A DNA stretch of 64,000 bases from Pontibacillus marinus BH030004 = DSM 16465 (GCF_000425225.1 NZ_AULJ01000008.1:1-64000); one strand, 5' to 3'; shown: positions 9,001-17,395, numbered from the stretch's first letter. The notes: a model not told the origin generated them from the letters alone. A program made the numbers and translations.

Positions 9001-10661
9001 AATTGTAAGGTACTAAGAGTAGAAGAAGCTTGCCCATTTGGAATGTAGCTTGAATCGAGCGAATTTAAAAAACGACTTGTATAAGGGCTGAGATCATGAA
9101 GTCGCGATATATGCTGGTCTGTTTCCGTGGTTTTTATACAGTGCTTTAAAAAAGAACAATTTTCACATTGTCTATAAATATGATAGTTAAGATCTTGAGC
9201 GTAAGTTTGATTGTCGGTGTTAATTATGTCACTCAATTCTTTATTGAAGAAGGCATGAACCACCTCTTTTACAGGGAGGAGGTCGAATGTTTCGTAAGTT
9301 TTGACGTTATTCTTTGTCCAAATCCCGCCTTTATTATTTCGAATTTTAAAGTGATGGCTAAGTGTTGGGGTGTGCTCAATAATCTTCTCTAAAATCATAG
9401 TATATAGAGTTACTTGAATCTTTTGGGATGGTTTTATTTCCTCTGAAGACTTTGCATCTATTACACGTAGATTATATTGATCGTCGTGTACATCATCTTT
9501 TGAAATTTCAATAAAATCTATTTCAATGGGTTTTATAGTGGGTAAATTTTCTTCTTTAAACTCTTTATAAAATTCTTCAGGTACAGTAGAAATAGAAGAG
9601 TAAATATAATAGTTGTGTTTATCAAGATTTAGACGTTTTTTTTGATGAAGAAATTTTTCGAGTTGATAGGTAATATCCCTATGTTTATCAATGGTACTAT
9701 CTGATACTTTATGACCTTTTACAATTAGTTCAGAGCGGATCTGTTGTTCCCATTGATTGCCCGCTTCCTGTTGAATCCCATTAGCTTCGGTACGCTTAAT
9801 ATTCAGTTCCTCAAGTTCTTTATTGGTTTTACTATTGAGAAAAAGTTGTCGATCACAACCAGTAAAAAAATAGTTAGATAAACTAGAGACAGATACTTTT
9901 TTCTTTCTGCTGGGCTCGTGTGGTAATGACTCGCGTATATGTTCCTCATAGTCAAAGGACAGCTCATGTTTATGGGAAAGATCTTTTATTACACCCACTA
10001 AGTCTTCCGCACTATCTATAAAGAATCTAGGTTTACAACTAAAGTTCATAGCATAATCATTACAATCTACATCAATGTTTGTTGTATTTGTTGGAAAATA
10101 AGGTTCTAAACCCTTGTAATCAAAGTTATAAACCAATCCATTAGTATAAGCATAAAACTTTAAGTCGTATAAGAAATTAAATCTATGTGATGCTTTATCG
10201 CATCCTAAGTTAAAGATAAATCTGGGGTGATCAGTTTCATCAGGTATCAAAAGGTTAATATCATGATTAGGTTTTAAATTTGTAAAAACATACGGGTGAT
10301 CTCTATGTTTGAGGTTAAAATAGTCTCTAAGTCCAAGAACATTGAGGATATGTTTTGTTTCACTGGTGCCTCCGAACATGTTACTAAGCCATATTTGATT
10401 TCCTGAATCATCTTTTAGTATAAAGTGGTATTCATTGTGGTTTTCATAGGAGTATTGATGCCTATTTCGGTTGAATTCTTTTAAATCTGTAAAATAGTGA
10501 TTCTCATGATAATGATGTGAGTTTTTAATGCTCGCAATGTGATAGGGTGTATCATCGCTATGAATTTCGAAATGAGTAATGTTTCCAATAAAGGGTAGTA
10601 TGGATTTTACATAGTCTAATCCTTCCATAGAAGGGGAAGGTTCATATGAAAATATAGCCAA
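6096..10661 (-). CDS. Dna2-like fusion: RecB-family nuclease with Fe-S cysteines plus SF1B helicase (candidate phage defence)
   Basis: A 1521-residue protein. Residues 1-250 are an unrecognised His/Asn-rich domain. Residues 255-520 form a PD-(D/E)XK nuclease: C269 opens a Cas4/AddB/Dna2-type Fe-S set closed by C499, C502 and C508 (CENCSFLKHC), with EIDFIEI, IDAKSS (D402, K404) and a following Q-x3-Y helix between. The C-terminal third is a UPF1/Dna2-type SF1 helicase: Walker A GPPGTGKTT near 1070, Walker B DEAS near 1207, DKAQGQEAE near 1420 and LNVSMTRA near 1455. All key motifs are present. The start is TTG 10659-10661 with GAGAGG upstream, 14 bases after a small membrane-protein gene. Such fusions process DNA ends or flaps. 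The repeat-bounded accessory setting suggests anti-phage defence, but this is unproven. Confidence 0.85.
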   Translation of the reverse strand: MAIFSYEPSPSMEGLDYVKSILPFIGNITHFEIHSDDTPYHIASIKNSHHYHENHYFTDLKEFNRNRHQYSYENHNEYHFILKDDSGNQIWLSNMFGGTSETKHILNVLGLRDYFNLKHRDHPYVFTNLKPNHDINLLIPDETDHPRFIFNLGCDKASHRFNFLYDLKFYAYTNGLVYNFDYKGLEPYFPTNTTNIDVDCNDYAMNFSCKPRFFIDSAEDLVGVIKDLSHKHELSFDYEEHIRESLPHEPSRKKKVSVSSLSNYFFTGCDRQLFLNSKTNKELEELNIKRTEANGIQQEAGNQWEQQIRSELIVKGHKVSDSTIDKHRDITYQLEKFLHQKKRLNLDKHNYYIYSSISTVPEEFYKEFKEENLPTIKPIEIDFIEISKDDVHDDQYNLRVIDAKSSEEIKPSQKIQVTLYTMILEKIIEHTPTLSHHFKIRNNKGGIWTKNNVKTYETFDLLPVKEVVHAFFNKELSDIINTDNQTYAQDLNYHIYRQCENCSFLKHCIKTTETDQHISRLHDLSPYTSRFLNSLDSSYIPNGQASSTLSTLQFLITENPELLAKNDSFFKRRDGLENEITSLNTNKIIPTNQKLVDMPKKEDNSVCITIEKDPISGSFFGQSLVVYSESFQLKKSFGPLIPESVELSYELNKEFVDEFHKIIQDIIYRKETFHLYFYTSYEKDLYIDLLLQIIQDATIEHSIKDKAKALLYLCYSHKLLEIGGPNTEEQLNDFVPYPYTIVQQAVQRLYALPIPFANTIKEVSQQFYEYLQGIVGYRTLIGAPIEDRNGLLSPLSGRVKIDALYSYWDGEKEKERELSKIKSILEAKQHALSLIVYSIKKLCGDRLVLDARFKTFPIETEYSNNLSEKLAFITNYESYIQLQDLVKQRQLPIEEQIHKGNVLHVKYKGEENNIAKFNILNDTGIKMYSPFNRWMILNDDEKGWVELNKIKDNTMSPLNPKEVNLSERCIYFKASKLPNQLKSNENYIFAPIYFNPMRKRTLKAIREFDNNPEESYLLLQDPNKYQQPINNSIDNDYWEEAKELVNFTDDQLNTFKHLVNNKLTLLWGPPGTGKTTFISLALVLFIKLYQEQDKGLNILVSAQTHTAIENCLAKIIDGLKKFITDLDLDQIGVCKLDGLKESKSDEIANAFPNFVNLEYQSRRNIYDDYQDFLEDYPISITGTTLSQQQKIKEKGYEVNYDLIIIDEASQVKLTEGLMATTKLHNSDSARLLLVGDHYQLPPVFKGDFQEKEPFSTHSLFSLLLEKHHIEPCQLSDNFRMNDYISSYSAKKIYNTDDKDYKAPERSIAEQTLDQSKIRKDPNSYTSKLLDPQAPLTLGITKGALARRDNEVEATIILETVKKLVCYYSGKPFKNQANINEDIWKGNRLFIVCPHKDQIQLVKEKLIANHIPLPNIGTVDKAQGQEAEVVIVSYGITDEELAEREADFLYSLKRLNVSMTRAMKKLILLIPDTLFKPNYSTLLEERNIHNYSFFLGIKNHLNYTAPSFHHISDRNITLEIYQ

Positions 10662-10675
10662 TATCCGTCATCCTC

Positions 10676-11137
10676 TCAATCAAAAAAGCCAAATTTTTTC
10701 TGAAGAAAATCAAAAGCAGAATCTACAAGTGAAATTATGGTTCTTGCAAGGTTAAGGGCTAAGATTAAGATAACTCCAAACAAGTGAACTGATAATAATA
10801 CTGTTAGTAAAGTGGCGGGACTATTATTCATATTGGAAACCAAATCAATTAATGAGTAAGTGGAGGAAAATTCATTGATCTGACTTAGACTAATGCTTTC
10901 ATTAAAGAAGATTGGCGAACAGAAATGAATAATACTATAAAAAAGAAAAAAAGAAAGTACATTTAAACTTACCCCGCTATGAAGTATTAAGATTCTTTTC
11001 CACACAGACACATTGTGTGCTTTCAACTTTTGTGGGTTTACTTTAAAGAACCGACTTAGATTCACAATTCCTAGTTCATCTAGAAATATGCAGTAAAACA
11101 ATATCAGTAATAACAAAAACCATCCAATAGCATCCAT
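10676..11137 (-). CDS. Small membrane protein upstream of the nuclease-helicase
   Basis: A 153-residue protein with three likely membrane segments (about 4-20, 48-72 and 108-132) and a basic stretch after the first. The start ATG 11135-11137 has an ideal AAAGGAGG seven bases upstream. A longer frame running back to 11362 passes through a palindromic repeat and is not credible. The gene ends 14 bases before the nuclease-helicase start, so the two form an operon. The family is not recognised. It may anchor the partner or act as an effector if the pair is a defence system; both ideas are inference. Confidence 0.72.
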   Translation of the reverse strand: MDAIGWFLLLLILFYCIFLDELGIVNLSRFFKVNPQKLKAHNVSVWKRILILHSGVSLNVLSFFLFYSIIHFCSPIFFNESISLSQINEFSSTYSLIDLVSNMNNSPATLLTVLLSVHLFGVILILALNLARTIISLVDSAFDFLQKKFGFFD

Positions 11138-11246
11138 AAAAAGTCCTCCTTTAATTTGTTCGAAATAAATATATGTGCTAATGGACAAGTATATGTCAAT
11201 AGCATGTGATGAAGTTACGGGGGCTTGAAACATGGAAACAAAACAT

Positions 11247-11296
11247 GGGGACGGTTCTTTTGTTTGTGAAAAAGATACAAACGCGAGAACCGTCCC
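11247..11296 (+). repeat. GGGACGGTTC palindromic repeat, copy 5
   Basis: GGGGACGGTTCTTTTGTTTGTG ... ACAAACGCGAGAACCGTCCC, a close match to the consensus. It lies upstream of the two-gene nuclease-helicase operon. An imperfect duplication (GAAACATGG / AAAACATGG) precedes it. Confidence 0.88.
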
Positions 11297-11318
11297 GGTG
11301 TTACTACCGGTGTTACTA
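11295..11318 (+). repeat. Exact 12-bp tandem duplication at the repeat's 3' edge
   Basis: CCGGTGTTACTA twice in a row, starting with the last C residues of the palindromic repeat. Confidence 0.88.
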
Positions 11319-11340
11319 TTACTGCTAAACTTCATAATTT

Positions 11341-11370
11341 TTGGCAACACGACTATTTTCATGGTAACAT
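11341..11370 (+). promoter_or_regulatory. Probable promoter of the c-di-GMP riboswitch transcript
   Basis: TTGGCA (11341-11346), an 18-base spacer, then a TGG-extended TAACAT (11365-11370). It lies about 30 bases upstream of the riboswitch aptamer. Confidence 0.45.
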
Positions 11371-11394
11371 TGTACTAATTAAAGATGGTTAATT

Positions 11395-11482
11395 TGAGAA
11401 AAGCAAACTTATTGAAAGATAAGGACGCAAAGCTATAGGGCCTAATGCATCATTCTGTTATGGTAGCCTGGTTGCCGAGGAA
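11395..11482 (+). promoter_or_regulatory. Cyclic di-GMP-I (GEMM) riboswitch aptamer
   Basis: The order of motifs matches the GEMM-I consensus: AGCAAACTTATT-GAAA-GATAAG (stem P2 capped by the conserved GAAA tetraloop), GGACGCAAAGC (ligand-binding core), then CTATAGGGCCTAA (tetraloop-receptor side of P3) and TATGGTAGCCTGGTTGCCGA closing P3/P1. It binds c-di-GMP. A terminator follows directly, so control is probably by transcription termination of the secreted-protein gene at 11539. Whether the ligand turns expression on or off cannot be read with confidence. Confidence 0.92.
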
Positions 11483-11487
11483 GGAAG

Positions 11488-11519
11488 CACGTATCGACCT
11501 TATCGGTATGTGTTTTTTT
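11488..11519 (+). terminator. Terminator of the riboswitch expression platform
   Basis: CACGTATCGA pairs with TCGGTATGTG (10 bp, two G-T pairs, five-base loop), followed by seven T residues. It lies six bases after the aptamer and 20 before the start codon at 11539. Confidence 0.75.
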
Positions 11520-11538
11520 ATTAAAGGAGAGAAGAAAC

Positions 11539-12666
11539 ATGTGGAAGAAAATTATACTTATTATGATATGTTTAGTTGTATTAGTACCTATGTCAGCATC
11601 TGCGGAAATATTATATATGAATTACCCTCTTCCAGAGAAAGATAGCGCTAAGAAGTCTGGCGCTTGGCTGCAAGGTTTCATAACACAAAAAGATCGAATG
11701 GTGTACTTTTATAATAGAAAAATAAAAGAATTGAAAAAAGGCAAATCTCGTACTCTCTATGAGCTCAATAATTTAAAAGATGAACTTAAGCCATATGACC
11801 TTCATCTTAATAACTCTATTAATAGTTTTATTTTAGGAGACATGGATATAAAAGACGGTGATTTATATGTTTCAGGCTTGATCTTTCGTGATGCCCAATC
11901 AGACCGAAAAAAGTTAAGAGGACAATATGTAGTAGGGGAAACATATTCAATCCTTTTTAAAGTGAATGAAGAAGAAGATGAACTCCTTCATATTGGGTTA
12001 GCAAAGACTCATCTCGGCAATGACAATAGTTATGTTGTTCATGATAATGCTACTGGAATGCCAATGGGAGAACCATCAGAATATGAAGATAGATATTTTG
12101 ATCCTATTTTACACTTTAAGAATATATCACTTCCTAGGTTTACATTTCATGACGATAAAATTGTTTTTGTGCAACGTCGAGAAATAGAAAGTCCATATAG
12201 AAAAGTAAATGATATTCTTTTAATACAGGAAAAGAGAACAAAACGATTAGCACGTGTTCTTTTAGATAATAGAGATAATTATAAAAATCCTGTAATGCTG
12301 GCTTATATTAAAGATGACAAACTAATAATTAATGATGACGAGGGTTATTATACCCAAGATTTGAAAAATAACCATAAGGTGTTAGATAAACTATCATATA
12401 TAGTTAAATATACATCAATCCAATCTAATTACCCTTTTACTGATATAGATTATGATAACGGTAAAGTTCTTCTAATAGATAAAATGGGATTCATGAAATT
12501 AAAAGGCAAGGATAAAGTGCAATATATAGTACATTCCTCAGCCTTAGACTACAAGATTAAGGTAACTTATTTTGATTGGAATGCTGAAAAAGGTGTACTT
12601 TACACTAATGACTTTTTAAGAAGACACACATTTTGGTCATTTAGACCAACAAAAATTATCCCGTAA
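11539..12666 (+). CDS. Secreted protein of unknown function under c-di-GMP riboswitch control
   Basis: A 375-residue protein starting at ATG with AAAGGAGAG upstream. Residues 1-22 are a signal peptide ending in ASA-EI. The rest is rich in short strands with repeated tyrosine/aspartate blocks (for example DGDLYVSGLIF, DDKIVFVQRREI, DDKLIINDDEGYYT, NGKVLLIDKMGF), suggestive of a beta-propeller-like fold, but no family is recognised. It has no LPXTG or lipobox. Its only evident control element is the c-di-GMP-I riboswitch in its leader, so it probably acts in attachment, matrix or the motile-to-sessile switch. That role is inferred from the riboswitch alone. A tiny Pmp3-like gene follows. Confidence 0.8.
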   Translation: MWKKIILIMICLVVLVPMSASAEILYMNYPLPEKDSAKKSGAWLQGFITQKDRMVYFYNRKIKELKKGKSRTLYELNNLKDELKPYDLHLNNSINSFILGDMDIKDGDLYVSGLIFRDAQSDRKKLRGQYVVGETYSILFKVNEEEDELLHIGLAKTHLGNDNSYVVHDNATGMPMGEPSEYEDRYFDPILHFKNISLPRFTFHDDKIVFVQRREIESPYRKVNDILLIQEKRTKRLARVLLDNRDNYKNPVMLAYIKDDKLIINDDEGYYTQDLKNNHKVLDKLSYIVKYTSIQSNYPFTDIDYDNGKVLLIDKMGFMKLKGKDKVQYIVHSSALDYKIKVTYFDWNAEKGVLYTNDFLRRHTFWSFRPTKIIP

Positions 12667-12696
12667 AAGTATTTGAAGTATGAAACGAGGGAAAAC

Positions 12697-12837
12697 TTGA
12701 TATATGCTCTAGCAATTCTTTTCCCGCCAGCTGCTATAATGCTGTTAGGAAAACCCAAAAAAGCTTTGTTGAATCTATTGCTATGGTTATTTTTCATTTT
12801 TCCAGCTATAATACATGCACTTTATAGTAGTAGATGA
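12697..12837 (+). CDS. Pmp3/YqaE-like small membrane protein, 46 aa
   Basis: A short gene starting at TTG 12697 with GAGGG seven bases upstream. It encodes two hydrophobic helices joined by a GKPKKALLN turn and ends IIHALYSSR. The pattern ILFPPAAIMLLGKP..LLNLLLWLFFIFPAIIHAL is that of the Pmp3/YqaE family of plasma-membrane proteolipids, which influence membrane potential and salt tolerance. It starts 30 bases after the c-di-GMP-controlled gene and could be cotranscribed. A terminator-like hairpin follows at 12897. Confidence 0.8.
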   Translation: MIYALAILFPPAAIMLLGKPKKALLNLLLWLFFIFPAIIHALYSSR

Positions 12838-12896
12838 TAATCAGGAAGATGAGTCATTAGAAATCGTACTGAACATTAAATATTAAACAAAAATAA

Positions 12897-12929
12897 AAGG
12901 GTCTACCCAAATTAGGGGGAGGCCCTTTG
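12897..12929 (+). terminator. Probable terminator hairpin
   Basis: AAAGGGTCTACCC and GGGGGAGGCCCTTT can pair with few mismatches. The T run is short. Confidence 0.5.
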
Positions 12930-12965
12930 TACTATCTACTAGAAAACCATTGGTGATAAATTTGA

Positions 12966-13110
12966 ACTGTCAATAAACCTCAAAAGTGCTTTGGACACTG
13001 GGATGAAACCTATCTTAAATTTGGGGAAGAGGGCTTTTACAAGGAACGTAGTGGACGTCCCTCTTCAAAAGAACTTACTACGGAGGAGCAGCTAGAGAAA
13101 AGTATTATAG
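12966..13110 (+). pseudogene. Fragment of an IS3-type OrfA (helix-turn-helix transposase part)
   Basis: One frame reads W-DETYLKFGEEGFYKERSGRPSS and then KELTTEEQLEKSI. This resembles the end of the HTH and start of the leucine-zipper region of IS3/IS150-type OrfA proteins (YxxxGEEGxYxxRxGR pattern). It has no start codon, no partner OrfB and no inverted repeats, so it is a relic. Confidence 0.5.
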
Positions 13111-13195
13111 TTTTGACTCAGGCCTTTTTCAACAAAAATTTGCTAAAATATATTTCATTATTGTTTCTCATTACCTAATAGATCAAGAGAGAAAG

Positions 13196-15268
13196 GTGAA
13201 TACATTGACTCCCTATAGAGAAAAAATGGAAGAAGCCAAAACCATTATCGAGAATAATAATAAACAAATGGCTAAAAAATTACTAAATAAGCCGTTTAGA
13301 TTTTTTCATCCAAATTCAACTTATTTAACGCTAGCTTGTAAAAATGGCAACACAGGTGACATTCGTTACTTACTTGAAAATGGTGCTGATCCGAACAAAG
13401 AAGGGATTGGCAAAAGAACCCCCCTTAACATGGTGTGCGGGGATGTTGAATTATTAGAAGCTACTGAATTGTTAGTGGAGTATGGAGCTGATGTGAATGA
13501 AGTCGGTAGTGGCGGTTCTCCACTAGGTAGAGCGTTGCGATCTTCTTATCAGATTTGTGAAAAACTTCTGGAATTGGGGGCAACTCCTAATGCGTCGCTG
13601 ATGAATGTCGTAGGAAGAGAATATTCAGTTGAATATCTGAAATTATTCTTATCTAATGGAGCAGAACTGCCTCCAACTATATTAAAAGAGGCTTTAAGAG
13701 GAAAGAATTATCTCACCCTTAGATACTTAATTTCTAATGGGTTCCACAAGACAGTAGAAAATACTGAATACCAAGAATGGTATATTCGACCTTATAATGA
13801 GGAAGATAAAGGTTTATTAGAACTTATACTTGCAAACATACATGGTATAAATCTTGAGAAACTGATGATGTTAGCTCTGGATGAGGAAACAGTTAAGATT
13901 CTTATAAAGGCAGGCGCTGATATTAATAGTCGGGATACTGAAGGGAATACGAAGCTTTACAAAGAAATGGAAAAAATACCGTCAAAGACAAAATTTAGTT
14001 TTATTGTATTCCTGATCAAACAGGGTGCTGATCCTAATTTAAAAAACCATGACAATAAGTGCCCAATTGATCTTATGTTCTCTAAAATACAGCCTTGGAG
14101 ACCCTTGCTAAAGAATGAGAAGTGGTGCTTTAGGTTGTTATATGAAACTACTGACTATGAAAATATCAAGAGAAAGATCACGAGATATTTAAAGAAAGTG
14201 ACTGCCCCATCGGATATAGAATTTTTTATTGAAGAAATAAATGCTGATCCAAATATATTTATGAATCCTCTCCTGAAATCGAATGATCATGATTTGTTAG
14301 GTAAAGCTCTTAAGACCAACAAAGTTAGGATAGAAAGCGAATATGTTTCTGCTGCTCTTGAAAATGAAAATTTACATATGGTGAACCACTTTATGAACTA
14401 TGGATATAAATTATCCGACAACGAAATAAAGAGAGCATTACAGATCGCTCTGGAGAAGAAGTTGTATGAGTATCTAAAGATATTTTTAGAAGCTTTAAAT
14501 GATGATGAACGATTGTATTCTTGTGTAGTCTATTGCTACCAACAAGCACTGAAATTAGATGACTATCAAGCTATTCGACATATGATTGGTATAGGGTATT
14601 CATTACCATCAGATTTCGATTTGGCATTAGAGATCTTTGAAAAAGCCCTATATCAAAACGATGATCGAGGAATAAACCATGTTCTAGATTGCTATGGTAA
14701 GGATGTATTGAATGTTGATATAGATAACGATACTGTGCTTACGTTTCTCTATAAAAACGGTAACTATAAAATGATGGAGAAGTTTTTGGTGAGAGGTGCC
14801 GATCCGAATCAGTTAAACTCATTACAAGAAACACCTATTCATCTTTGTGTTATGGATAATAACAGTAGAATATTCCAATCATTAGTGAGTTTTGGTGCTG
14901 ATTTAAGGAAATTATATAAGAAGAAAGAATCTCCAATTGGTTTAGCTTTACAACACAGTCATTATGAAATGTTTAGATTGCTACTAGAAAACGGAATAAG
15001 TCTAAACTCAAAGGTTCTATCGACTCGTCATAGGGATAGCTTATTGGCTAAGTCAATTCTTGAAGGGAAAAAAAGCTTTGCACAGTATCTGCTGCAAGAA
15101 GGGGCAGATGTAAATCAAAAGAATGACTTTAATGAAACCCCTTTACATACCGCATATAAAGTTAGTAATAAACCTATGATTGAACTTTTAATAAATATGG
15201 GTGCGAACCAAGATATAAGAAATGATTACGGTCAATTACCGAAGTACGTTAATAGGATTTACAGATAG
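13196..15268 (+). CDS. Ankyrin-repeat protein, 690 aa
   Basis: A soluble protein made almost wholly of ankyrin repeats. Clear units include LACKNGNTGDIRYLLENGADPN, TPLNMVCG..ATELLVEYGADVN, KILIKAGADINSRD, KFLVRGADPNQLNSLQETPIHLCV and AQYLLQEGADVNQKNDFNETPLHTAY. The middle (about 260-500) is more diverged helical-pair repeat. There is no signal peptide or membrane segment, so it is cytoplasmic and presumably binds proteins. The start is either GTG 13196 or, with better spacing from AAAGGTG, TTG 13205. It is a single gene, and the 850-residue protein at 21888 also carries ankyrin-like repeats. Function unknown. Confidence 0.83.
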   Translation: MNTLTPYREKMEEAKTIIENNNKQMAKKLLNKPFRFFHPNSTYLTLACKNGNTGDIRYLLENGADPNKEGIGKRTPLNMVCGDVELLEATELLVEYGADVNEVGSGGSPLGRALRSSYQICEKLLELGATPNASLMNVVGREYSVEYLKLFLSNGAELPPTILKEALRGKNYLTLRYLISNGFHKTVENTEYQEWYIRPYNEEDKGLLELILANIHGINLEKLMMLALDEETVKILIKAGADINSRDTEGNTKLYKEMEKIPSKTKFSFIVFLIKQGADPNLKNHDNKCPIDLMFSKIQPWRPLLKNEKWCFRLLYETTDYENIKRKITRYLKKVTAPSDIEFFIEEINADPNIFMNPLLKSNDHDLLGKALKTNKVRIESEYVSAALENENLHMVNHFMNYGYKLSDNEIKRALQIALEKKLYEYLKIFLEALNDDERLYSCVVYCYQQALKLDDYQAIRHMIGIGYSLPSDFDLALEIFEKALYQNDDRGINHVLDCYGKDVLNVDIDNDTVLTFLYKNGNYKMMEKFLVRGADPNQLNSLQETPIHLCVMDNNSRIFQSLVSFGADLRKLYKKKESPIGLALQHSHYEMFRLLLENGISLNSKVLSTRHRDSLLAKSILEGKKSFAQYLLQEGADVNQKNDFNETPLHTAYKVSNKPMIELLINMGANQDIRNDYGQLPKYVNRIYR

Positions 15269-15392
15269 TTGGAATAGGGACAAAGGCGTCTAATTCCCGA
15301 TATATTCATCTTTTTTTACATCTTTTCCATTTAAATTACTACAGAACGTCAAGGAACTTATTACATAGTGCCTATATATTTAGCAATAAATT

Positions 15393-15438
15393 AAGAAGCC
15401 CTACAGAAGAATTGTTGAAGAGTGTAGGACTTCTTTTT
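15393..15438 (+). terminator. Intrinsic terminator after the ankyrin gene
   Basis: AAGAAGCCCTACA pairs with TGTAGGACTTCTT around a 15-20 base loop, followed by a T run. Because it is nearly symmetric it may also serve the convergent gene ending at 15515. Confidence 0.65.
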
Positions 15439-15514
15439 ATTGCTAGTTAAATAGATCTGTTGTAAAAATAGCTAAAAATTATTTTTCTGGAACCTTCGTA
15501 TATTTGCTATATCC

Positions 15515-17395
15515 TTAAGGTTTAATAGTAAAGTCAATCTTAACTCCGTTCGTGATCTCATTGCTATTTACACCTTTTATTTTATGTGAAATAACCAACG
15601 TATAGTCTTTTCCAGAGTTAAACCCTCCCTCTACAGGAGAGACTTTAACTTGTTTTTTTGAATGGCTGAATACATTTTCTGGGGGGATCTTTTCACCTTT
15701 TCCATCCATATAAAAGATGTATTGCTGGTTGATATACTTTTTTTGAATAGGATTATTAAATGTTATTGTCCATTGTTTATTTTTAGAGATATCAGATTTA
15801 GCTGGAAAAGCTTTATACTCTTGTTCATGGCTTTCCTCTTTTGTAAACTTCAAAGAACCTGCTTGATTAACTTTAGTTGGGACCTGTGGTTCTATAAATG
15901 TACCATTGATTGCATGTGCCATTGTATTCATTCCCCAACCATATATTTCTCCATCTGCCGTTAAGGCTAAGGTGTGTTTGCCCTCTGCACCGACTTCTGA
16001 AGCGGAAGTCCATGTTTGGTCTTGACCGATTTGAATAGGAACATAAGACATCTTTGAAAAGTAAGTTCCATCAGAAACATTTCCTAATCTCCCTTTTCCC
16101 CAAGCCCAGAGTGAACCATCCTCTTTTGTAGCAAATACACTTGATTGACCAGTAGATACAGTTTCCCAGTCTGATTCGTTTCCAACTTGAACAGGGGACT
16201 TATAGAGTTTCTTAAACTCTGCTTTACCATTACCTATATGTCCACTTCGATTATCTCCCCAGGCCCAAAGTGTTCCATCCTCTTTTATGGCTAAAGCCAT
16301 GCTTATGTCAACGGAAACGTCCTTCCAATTCTGCCCCGTACCAACTTGAGTTGGCCTTGTTCGTCGATTTAAATCTCCTAGCCCTAATTGTCCTGATCGG
16401 TTATGCCCCCAAGCCCAGAGCGTTCCATCTTTTTTAATTGCAAGGGTTTGGGCGAAACCGGGTGCAACATACTCCCAATCATTCCCTTCAACCTTCACTG
16501 GAGTGCTTCGGTTAGTTAGCGTTCCATCGCCCAACTGCCCAGCTGAATTCATCCCCCACATCCATAGGCTTCCATCCTTTTTAATGGCAGCTACATGCCA
16601 TGATTTTGAATAGACACGGTCCCAATCATTGCTTGTACCAATTTGTTTAAGGGTAGCTCGGTCGTTAAAGCTTCCGTCACCCAGTTGGCCAACATCATTC
16701 ATACCTAAGGTCCACAAGGTGCCATCTTCTTTAATGAGGGCTACAGAATAAGCTCCTGCTGCAACGTCTTTCCAATCTCTCACATTACCAACACTATCTA
16801 TGTACATTCGATTCTTTTTCGTACCATCTCCAAATACACCATTATAATTGGATCCCCAGGCTGTTACGGTCCCATCTTCTCTTAGGGCCATGGAAAAAAA
16901 CCGACCTGCGACAGCCTTTATAACCTTAGAAGTATTCTTTTTATCAGGGACAAATTCCTTCGTTATCCCGTCTTCTATTTTTTTAATAAAGATGGTGTTG
17001 GATTGCTTGTTCCAGTCTACAGTTAAGTTGAATGCATTTGAAACAAATTTGAGAGGTACATATTTAACATTCTGTTTCATTCTAGCAGGTGTTTGAAGTT
17101 TCACGACGTTACCATCTATGAATCCTACATAACTGTCCATGATGACCCATAACATTTGATTATCTTTTGTTGCTTTGATTTTCTTGTTCCCATCAACCCA
17201 CTCAACTTTAGCGTTAAAAGCTTCAAAAATGTCATGTGAAGGAACGAGAATTGATTCGTTTTCTACAATAATAGGGGAACTGAGGTTTATGTTGTCCCCA
17301 TTAAATATAATTGTCATGCCTTTAGCATTAACCTTTTCATCCACTGTAATGCCTAAGAAGGGTATAAGGCACAGGATGAATGATAATTTCTTCAT
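15515..17395 (-). CDS. Secreted RCC1-repeat protein with stalk domain and SbsA/Big_5-like module
   Basis: A 626-residue protein. Start chosen at ATG 17393-17395, 11 bases after GGAGG; a six-codon longer start overlaps that ribosome binding site. A signal peptide (1-24) precedes a copper-amine-oxidase-N-like stalk domain (about 25-135: ILVPSHDIFEAFNAKVEWVDG, VKYVPLKFVSNAFN). Seven or so RCC1 repeats (about 160-500) follow, with the pattern VALIKEDGTLWTLGMNDVGQLGDG and forming a beta-propeller. The C-terminus (about 530-626) is the KQWTITFNNP Ig-like module shared with five other secreted proteins here. It is probably a surface-exposed binding protein; the ligand is unknown. The gene converges on the ankyrin gene. 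Confidence 0.85.
   Translation of the reverse strand: MKKLSFILCLIPFLGITVDEKVNAKGMTIIFNGDNINLSSPIIVENESILVPSHDIFEAFNAKVEWVDGNKKIKATKDNQMLWVIMDSYVGFIDGNVVKLQTPARMKQNVKYVPLKFVSNAFNLTVDWNKQSNTIFIKKIEDGITKEFVPDKKNTSKVIKAVAGRFFSMALREDGTVTAWGSNYNGVFGDGTKKNRMYIDSVGNVRDWKDVAAGAYSVALIKEDGTLWTLGMNDVGQLGDGSFNDRATLKQIGTSNDWDRVYSKSWHVAAIKKDGSLWMWGMNSAGQLGDGTLTNRSTPVKVEGNDWEYVAPGFAQTLAIKKDGTLWAWGHNRSGQLGLGDLNRRTRPTQVGTGQNWKDVSVDISMALAIKEDGTLWAWGDNRSGHIGNGKAEFKKLYKSPVQVGNESDWETVSTGQSSVFATKEDGSLWAWGKGRLGNVSDGTYFSKMSYVPIQIGQDQTWTSASEVGAEGKHTLALTADGEIYGWGMNTMAHAINGTFIEPQVPTKVNQAGSLKFTKEESHEQEYKAFPAKSDISKNKQWTITFNNPIQKKYINQQYIFYMDGKGEKIPPENVFSHSKKQVKVSPVEGGFNSGKDYTLVISHKIKGVNSNEITNGVKIDFTIKP

Noticed and set aside
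6096-10661. Cas4 or other CRISPR component
   Set aside because: The nuclease has Cas4-like cysteines, but it is fused to a Dna2-type helicase and no other cas gene or array is nearby.
10676-11362. Longer 228-residue version of the small membrane protein
   Set aside because: The extra N-terminus is a translation of a palindromic repeat and its tandem duplication. ATG 11135-11137 has an ideal AAAGGAGG.
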